A stretch of 64,000 nucleotides of DNA from positions 2,790,001-2,854,000 of the forward strand of contig NC_065536.1 of NCBI RefSeq assembly GCF_932294415.1, in the 5' to 3' direction. Shown here in pieces: positions 57,856 through 64,000 of the stretch. Each line of letters opens with the position of its first letter. Within the stretch, counting starts at the first letter, position 1. The notes under the pieces were generated by a model. That model saw only the letters and a list, made by a program, of their open reading frames with translations. It had not been told where the DNA came from and searched no databases. The position numbers were made by a program, and so were the translations under genes. This stretch comes from Quercus robur. Its lineage: Eukaryota; Streptophyta; Magnoliopsida; Fagales; Fagaceae.

Positions 57856-58248
57856 TATGAATCCGAAGTCTGAACTGTGAAGATTTGAAACTGTCTTTGG
57901 AAGAGAGAGAGACTGCCGTTAGCAAGCTTGAAACCGTGAAACAGGGGTAGAGCAAAAGATGGGGAGACAGAAAGGGTTTTTTGCCGTTAAAAATTAAAGA
58001 CCATTCGGCTGGGTTTGGGCTTAATGGTGGACAACATATAGGTTTGGGCTTCATGCTAGTCATCATTAATGTGAGATACAAGTCTATAATTAAACTATAA
58101 AGGTTGGGCTTTATGGTGGAGATAAAGTTAGAGATCATTTTTCTTTTATTAGTATTTTAAAATTTAGGAAATGCATTTTAAATTTTAAGAGATAAACAAT
58201 ATACCATAACATATGCCATCATAAATTTTGAGCATATGTTGTCGTGGA

Positions 58249-58266
58249 CCCGCGCATTGCGCGTGG
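58249..58266 (-). repeat. Internal Helitron-type hairpin
   Basis: CCCGCGCATTGCGCGTGG resembles the terminal hairpin of this Helitron and lies in the same orientation, but no CTRR follows at the right distance. A 5'-end-like sequence on the minus strand, TACTAATAAAAG, lies near 58152-58141. It could be an old or bypassed terminator, or the remains of a nested copy. Confidence 0.5.
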
Positions 58267-58637
58267 TTATTTTTTTGATGATCGTGTTATATATGTATAA
58301 ACAATATACTGTAGGATTCATGATAGAAGGTATTGTCTTGGAATTAGATGTGGAAAGGATAGAACTATAGTTGGCCTTGTAGTCAATCAAGAGTTGATCA
58401 TCCGTCTTCCCAAGTTAGGAAATTTTAATTAACTTAAAATTAGATAGAAAGAATTTTATAAATTCAAAGTTAGCGTCATGGTAGGTGAAAACTTTAGAGG
58501 ACTGTAATTAAGTTGTTTCAAGTGTTTTTAATTAAATTTTAATAATAAAAAAAGATCTATTCGTTTAAAGATAGAGATTAGTATTATAAATAGGATGGGG
58601 AAATTTTATTGTATTATGGTTTTTGGAAACATAATTT

Positions 58638-59184
58638 CTACCAAACTCGGTTGGCTAATTTGTACATTTCCAAGTCAATTGAGCACATTTTGCATGTTAC
58701 ATGTAATTCTTCATTTCCATATGGGTAAGGGCATTCACGATCCCAATGACCCACTCCATTTTTCTTGCATGCTTGGTTTTTTGGGATGCGAAATGATTTT
58801 GTTCCAAAAACTGTATGTCGAAGGATTTGTCGATAGTTTTGCAGCAATTGTTTTCCATCTGGTTTGTTTAGAATTGATAATAGTAATTGTATTCCTTCAT
58901 CATTTGATTCGCATAACAACGCAATTGCCAATCCATACTTTGCATTTTTGTCTCCTTCTATGTTTGCTTGAAGAAGGATTTGTTTTCCCACTTTAGTTTG
59001 ATCTTGTACAAAATATTTGTGAGCTCCGACCCAAAATAGTGCTTGTTTGTTTCCAGCCCTAAAGCATTGATGAATGAGTTTTTCTTCATCGTTTCGAAGG
59101 AATAATGGATTTTGGAGTAGTCCAGTTAGATTGATGTGGTGAAGAACTTTTTTCCTTTTGGTTAGGCGATTGAATCGCTTGCAG
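58638..59184 (-). pseudogene. C-terminal exon of an F-box At2g35280/At1g67623-like protein
   Basis: The frame is open from an acceptor-like TTTAAAACAG|CTGC at 59185 through RFNRLTKRKKVLHHINL, LLQNPLFLRNDEEKLIHQCF, AGNKQALFWVGAHKYFVQ and GVGHWDRECPYPYGNEELHV to a stop at 58638. These sequences (about 180 residues) match, from memory, the region after the F-box in the plant At2g35280-like family, whose members are thought to act in SCF ubiquitin ligases. The middle of the frame has the AGNKQALFWVGA repeat-like helix pair. The first exon carrying the F-box itself is not found to the right, where AT-rich DNA follows. The remaining frame is intact, so it is either a captured exon in the Helitron or a very young decay product. 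Confidence 0.7.
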
Positions 59185-59304
59185 CTGTTTTAAAAAAAAA
59201 ATGAAAAGACATATTAAGAAACTAATGCGCTAGAAAAAATGAACTAGTGACAAAACATGACAATAATCATATACTAAGAATTATACTTGAACATTATTAT
59301 TATC

Positions 59305-59795
59305 ACAATTGCAATATTTTATTGAAGTTAAAAATATTTTTTCTTTTAGAAATAGAACAATGTCTATAGAATTGCGCAGTACTTCACAGTAAAAAGTTAA
59401 AAAAAAAAAAGAGGAAATTTGAAGTTGTGATATACGGACCAACATTGTTATGAGAAAGAAAATATATGTATATATATATATATAGATATATACATTGTAA
59501 TGAGGAAGAAAATATATCTATATATATATATATATATATATGTAACATCATTCATGTCATGATTTTGGAATACACCATCTATGTAACGTAGGGAAGTTTA
59601 ATGTGAAGGGCCATAGTCATAAAGAAAAACTCTGCATCTATTCAACCCGTAGGGAGTGTGTATTTTTTAATTATTTTGTAATTGCAATATTTGATTGATG
59701 AAGCTATAAATATTTTACGTTTTAGAAATATAACGATGACTATAGAATTGCGCACAATGTCATAGTAAAAAGTTAATAAAAAGAGGAAATATAAG
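59305..59795. repeat. Diverged direct repeat with (TA)n tracts between
   Basis: ATTGCAATATTTTATTGAAG...TATAGAATTGCGCA...AGTAAAAAGTTAA (59308-59405) recurs at about 59675-59780 with substitutions. Between the copies lie two TATATA tracts (about 59462-59492 and 59510-59545), each preceded by GA(A/G)GAAAATATAT. Confidence 0.65.
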
Positions 59796-60053
59796 ATTTC
59801 AATATTTTGTGGCACAATTATGGATGTGATTGATTGTGATTAGTAGTGAAAAAGTGGCGAGTTCATATGAAAGTAACAAACATGAGATTTGAATTTAAAG
59901 TTGTGTACCTGATTTTGATGTTGCCTAAAAATCAACAAAAAACACAAAACCCAATCAAAAGACCCAAACTCACACTAACAACAAAACCATAGCCACACTT
60001 AAGCAGCTCAACCCAATCGATGCGGCATGGTCCAAGCTAAGCATAGTGGAATC

Positions 60054-60440
60054 AAGGGAGTCAATTTCGTATTAGGGGCAGTTTTGGTTTGGCTAGCAGA
60101 ACGGAATATTTCGGTACCAGTTGATACTGATGTACCGTTTTGAGAAAACCGCTATTTACATATTTCTATACATAAATATATGTTTATTAATTTTTATGTT
60201 TATGTTTATCAATATTAGCTTAAATGACATGTTTTTTAATATTCTTTTTCAATTTTTTTATTTTTGTTATTGTACCAGCCAAAATGCCAATATTGGCTAA
60301 AACACTCAAAAAATCTCAAGTACAATTGGTACAACTTGGTATTTTTCCGGTATATTTTGAAACATAGTTGATATCAGTTTAAAGGCCAGTTGGTATATTT
60401 TTCCAATATGGCTGGTACCGGTACGGTATTGACTTCCCTG
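60054..60440. mobile_element. Non-autonomous TIR element, about 390 bp
   Basis: Left AAGGGAGTCAATTTCGTA and right (reverse complement) CAGGGAAGTCAATACCGTA form imperfect inverted repeats. Interior phrases such as GGTACCAG / CTGGTACC are repeated. No clear target duplication was found, so the superfamily is undetermined. Confidence 0.5.
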
Positions 60441-61587
60441 GGTAGAATAGTTCGTGGTGGTGTTGTTGGTACTTGGTTCATGTCCGGTACAAATGAGGAT
60501 GAGCTATTGCTACAAAGGGTTTTGTAGCAATAATTTATTGCTGCAACGATTTTGTAGTAATAAATTGTCTTTTTTTTATATATTTTTTAAATTTTTTTTA
60601 CACTGACATGTTTAACTATATAAACACTACATTTCAGATTTACATATACTTTAACCTGTCTAAAAACATATATACATAATACTTCATCTAAGGTTAGATA
60701 GAAGTAGTTGAAGTTAACCCACATAAAATTCATTAGTCTTTAAAATTTCCCCACGTAAGTTTAGATCTTAATATATACAATTAGTTGAATTTGTAAGTCT
60801 AAATAAGTATTCCCTTTACTTAAAAACATTCTTCATACTTCCAAAAAACAAAAGGACAAAATTTGGCAATAAACTTAATTGTAGCCTGAGACTACCACTC
60901 CACTTAATTTTTTTTTTATTAGATGTGAATTTTGACAAATGCACTATTGAATTACATATTCTTCATAAATTCTCCATGCTTTTAAATGTTCTAGAAGATC
61001 AAAGATCAGTAACTATATCATCAATCATATGTTTAAATTTCAAGGTTTCGTAGTCTAAAATTATGCATAAAATATAAGTTTATGATTTGAATAGTAAATA
61101 ATATTCTATTGGCACAAAATTTGACATGCGTGTTAAGAATATAAAGAACATGCAATCTAACAATTAAATTTTAAAAATATGTAACAATAATAATTTTTTG
61201 AGTGAGTTGTAGCCTTAAAGTTAAACTACAACCAAGTTCTGTAGGGAAACTTTTTGTCAAAAAAATAATCAATTTCCTTTGACTTCCAAAAAACTGCTGC
61301 TATTCATGCCTTAATCACAAACCACTTTATTAGTTGTCAACTTCAAAAAAAATTTCTAAGAAGTCATATTATACAAGCGTGTAAATATTGTGCATACTTA
61401 CTAAAATAATTAGTATAACGATCAGAAATATGTGTGACAACATAATAAGTGACACAAACACCCACAAAAAATTTTGTATAAAACTTTCTTTTACTAATAT
61501 GTGGGATTTGTAACGGTTCTTATTAAAAACTCATGCTTATCCATAAAAGAAAAATCATAGCAACTTCCTTTATTCTTTCGATATAAA

Positions 61588-61640
61588 GGTTTGTTTGGGA
61601 TCTACTTATTTTGCTAAAATTGAAAACTTTTTATTGAAAG
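61588..61640 (+). mobile_element. Broken start of family-A MITE
   Basis: GGTTTGTTTGGGATCTACTT then ATTTTGCTAAAATTGAAAAC matches the start of the MITE at 21166. The match ends a few bases before an internal Helitron-type end (CTAG at 61646), so the MITE was cut by that junction. Confidence 0.6.
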
Positions 61641-61645
61641 TATTT

Positions 61646-61673
61646 CTAGCCACAAACCTGCGCGTTGCGCATG
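61646..61673 (-). repeat. Second internal Helitron 3'-type end
   Basis: On the minus strand, TGCGCAACGCGCA forms a short stem followed by GGTTTGTGG and CTAG. The next base is A, not the usual T. Same orientation as the outer 3' end at 53335. Confidence 0.5.
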
Positions 61674-61792
61674 ATAATTATTTTTATGATAGTTTTATTA
61701 AATTTTTTTATACAATTTAAGCTAATTTAATAAAGAGTAATGTATTTTGTAATTATATTTTTATTCATTATAAGAATAATCATAAATGTAAT

Positions 61793-62416
61793 TGTGGGGT
61801 CCAGTAATAGACGGACCAGGCCCATTTGCTGATGAAGGGTCCAAAGGTCCAAGCCTAAAAGGGTCATGGTCAGAGTTCAAGAATAAGGTGGCCCAACTGG
61901 CCCGGAGAAGCGGCCGAGGACAGTGCAGTCCTCGGCTGACCCAAGAAAAAGGGCATAAAGCTACAGGGGAGTGCCCGAAGGGGAGTGCCCGAAGGGGAAA
62001 TCTAAAATATCTAAGAGAGGCTTCCTTGGCCACCTTTCCCATGCATATCTCTGCGCCTAACAGAGCCTGATCCATGAACTTTATCAACAACTCTCGACGA
62101 CTTAGGTCTGAGACTGATGGGACAAGTATCAGTCTTGAAAGGGTCGACCCTACACGTGGACGAAGGAAATTGAACGCGTGCGAGTATAAAAGAAAAAATA
62201 TGTAACCTAAAGAAGGGGCGCCTGGAGTCCCACAGAAAAAGAAGAAAGGGCTTCAGAGGCAAATACACTGGAACCATGCATAAATATCTTAACAAAACCA
62301 CAGCCGGAGAAACACAACTTAGCCTTTCGATCCCACTCTCTACAAATGATATTGTATGGGCCCATTTACGTGCGAACCCAACTCAACTGTGGTTCAACGC
62401 AAATCGTGTGCTTACA
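61793..62416 (+). mobile_element. Solo LTR
   Basis: The 624-bp block starts TGTGGGGTCC and ends GTGCTTACA, and is flanked by GTAAT on both sides (61788-61792 and 62417-62421), a perfect 5-bp duplication. It is more GC-rich than its surroundings. GAGTATAAAAG near 62181 is a probable TATA box of the U3/R boundary. The lineage is uncertain, possibly Gypsy (Ty3). No internal region is present, so it is a fossil from LTR-LTR recombination, and young by its intact duplication. It is nested in the Helitron. Confidence 0.75.
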
Positions 62417-63321
62417 GTAATATAGAAACAATCATAAATCATAAATTTAATAATTTTTGTCGTACTAAAATGAAAAAAAAAAAAATACAATTTTTCTCAA
62501 AAATTCAAAAGGCAATTTAACGAAAATATTTATTTTTTAATAAAAGTTATTTATAACATTTTGTGAATCATTAAAAAGAAAATAAAATTTAGAAATTATT
62601 CTTTTAGTTTTAAACAAACTTTCTCAAACTTATTTTTTCTGCCTACAATCCAAAACACTGAAAAAAGTAACTAAAAAAATTAATAAAACTTAACTATGAT
62701 TAATTGGACCAATTAGGAAAAAAAATGTTATTTATAATCTACTAAGGTTATTTTCTTTGCGGAAATTGTAATTTCGTCCACCCAAAACATATTATCAAAT
62801 AATCAATTATTAGCAAAATCTAAGAATTAAATTTCTATATATGCATTGTTATAAAATAATAATAATTAAAGTAAAATTGCAAAAGATAAAATTTGTCTCT
62901 CATCCAATAACTTTTGTTTAGCTAACCTTTGCTTTTCTCTAAATAAATTGCATTATAGAGTACTTTTAATACTATTAAGAGTATTTTGTCCACCACAAAG
63001 GATTAAAAAATAAACAAAAATGATTAAAGTCTCATAGTTTAATATCTAAATTGAGCACTATAAAAATCATGCTATCAAATTACAGTAACTACCAAATTAA
63101 ATTATCCAAATCATGCAATGTATTAGAATAATATTTTATTTTTATATTTAATCCTTTATAACGCAATAGGATAACATTTAACAATCAAAGAGAGAGAGAG
63201 AGGGAGAGAGAGAGAGAGAAAACTGAATCACATTAACCTAAAGTAGATTAAAGAATATAAAAAATTATCAACCTAAAGCAAAGATACAAGAAAAATAAAA
63301 AATAAAAATCCACTCAAAAAT

Positions 63322-63352
<31 letters not shown>

Positions 63353-63689
63353 ACCTTTTTTTTGTAAGGGAAAACTATGCATGGAATGAATGAGATAGTG
63401 ACAAATTTATAGTAAGAGAGTGTGAATAAGAAGAGACAAAAATAGAGGAAGATGAAGGGAAAGATGAAGAATGATATTAATGTAGAGAGTAGTGGGGAGA
63501 TGAGAAGGTGGGAGAATGAGAGAAGGAGAAAGGTTAGAGAAGTAGTGGGGAGATGAAAAGGTAAGGGAGGGAGAAAGGTTGGAGAAGTGTAAATCTGAAA
63601 TAAAAAAAAATTATAAATAATTATAAGAAAATGAAAAAAAAAAAAAAAAAAAAAAGATGATGATGTGGACGTTGACGTGGCTCAACGTG

Positions 63690-63715
63690 AGCGTAGCAGT
63701 ATTAAACGCTACGCT
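63690..63715. repeat. Helitron 5' subterminal hairpin
   Basis: AGCGTAGC (63690-63697) pairs with GCTACGCT (63708-63715). It lies about 20 bp from the 5'-TC end. Confidence 0.7.
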
Positions 63716-63737
63716 TCAGCTTTTAGTAATATATTGA

Positions 63738-64000
63738 TTAAGTTAATTGGCTTGTACTTCAGTGTACTGTGTTTAGATTTCTACTCTATTATAAAAAGAA
63801 TTTGTTCTATATTTAGCTAAATATCTTCAAATCCGTCTTCTCATACTTATGAAAAGGGGAACACAATCTAAATCCATGAGAAGGAATACTTAGTTGAGGC
63901 ACATGAATCCGTGCATTATTTCTTTTCAATGTACTTTTCATTGCTGTTGTGGATGGTGCTATTTATGACTCCAAAGCATTCAAGAATGCTTGAAGTAGTG
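63738..64000 (+). pseudogene. Polygalacturonase copy 4, 5' end, running off the window
   Basis: It resumes the locus after the Helitron. The leader AATTGGCTTGTACTTCAGTG matches 17830-17850, and TCATACTTATGAAAAGGGGA matches 16534-16553. An exon 1 start similar to copies 1 and 2 follows (about 63925-63990: DGAIYDSKAFKNA then a stop, the same stop position as in copy 1). The rest lies beyond 64000. Confidence 0.75.

Larger units (their letters stand above)
53335..63737 (-). mobile_element. 10.4-kb non-autonomous Helitron
   Basis: On the minus strand the element begins TCAATATATTACTAAAAGC (63737 downwards) and ends with a GC-rich hairpin (53362-53346, CCTGTGCATCGCACGGG), 7 bp, then CTAG at 53338-53335. 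That gives the 5'-TC, 3' hairpin and CTRR signature. The host bases are A before TC and T after CTAG. Joining the flanks gives GTCAAA|TTAAGTTAATTGG, which aligns without a gap to GTAAAATTAAGGTAATCGG near 17815, an empty-site paralogue. No Rep/helicase frame is visible, so it is non-autonomous. It contains LINE pieces, an F-box-family exon, a solo LTR and two internal Helitron-type hairpins. Confidence 0.8.

Noticed and set aside
61761-62301. Two open frames overlapping on opposite strands
   Set aside because: Both lie largely in the solo LTR and have no protein family resemblance.

Overview
The window is plant nuclear DNA: AT-rich, intron-bearing, transposon-dense, with a PPR gene, a CC-NB-ARC-LRR gene, and plant-type Mutator, Helitron, LINE, SINE and MITE elements. 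The repeat families and an At2g35280-type F-box-family exon give me the impression of a woody eudicot, probably Fagaceae (oak or chestnut). That placement is inference. I see only one clearly intact host protein gene, the PPR gene at 11770-13890 (minus). Everything else is transposon genes, captured exon fragments, or decayed host genes.

Layout. 1-11.7 kb: non-coding DNA with two PIF/Harbinger-like elements (1698-2884 and 8050-8899, both with TAA target duplications), a diverged non-coding duplication and a 5'-truncated LINE. 11.8-13.9 kb: PPR gene. 16.4-20.1 kb: two decayed polygalacturonase copies in tandem, with a small MITE inside the second and an unusual GC-rich terminal-inverted-repeat element (20158-20680) just after it. 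20.7-28.5 kb: intergenic DNA with several MITEs and a solo LTR (25024-25960). 28568-45061: a 16.5-kb Mutator-like element (MULE) bounded by a perfect 9-bp target duplication. 45.27-48.1 kb: a broken NLR gene starting about 200 bp beyond the MULE. 50.6-51.6 kb: a scramblase-like gene fragment. 52.76-53.33 kb and 63.74-64.0 kb: further polygalacturonase-locus sequence, split by a 10.4-kb Helitron at 53335-63737.

The MULE is the centrepiece. It has convergent genes: an uninterrupted MURA-type transposase from the left end (plus strand), and a plant-mobile-domain (PMD, aminotransferase-like) gene from the right end (minus strand), the position mudrB holds in maize MuDR. Just inside each terminus lies an array of imperfect palindromes (about 27 bp, period about 36 bp; six on the left, ten on the right) built on ACCGAGTCC/GGACTCGGT arms. 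Between the two genes, all on the minus strand, lie exon fragments of at least three host genes with splice sites still visible: AGT2-type aminotransferase, INO80 chromatin remodeller and a TruA-like tRNA pseudouridine synthase. A two-exon piece I cannot name also lies there. The element therefore looks both potentially autonomous and gene-capturing.

The Helitron is dated and delimited from within the window. Its flanks join A|T, and the joined sequence matches the uninterrupted polygalacturonase paralogue near 17.8 kb, so an empty site is present as a paralogue. Two further Helitron 3'-type hairpins inside it, in the same orientation, suggest that it grew by read-through of successive terminators.
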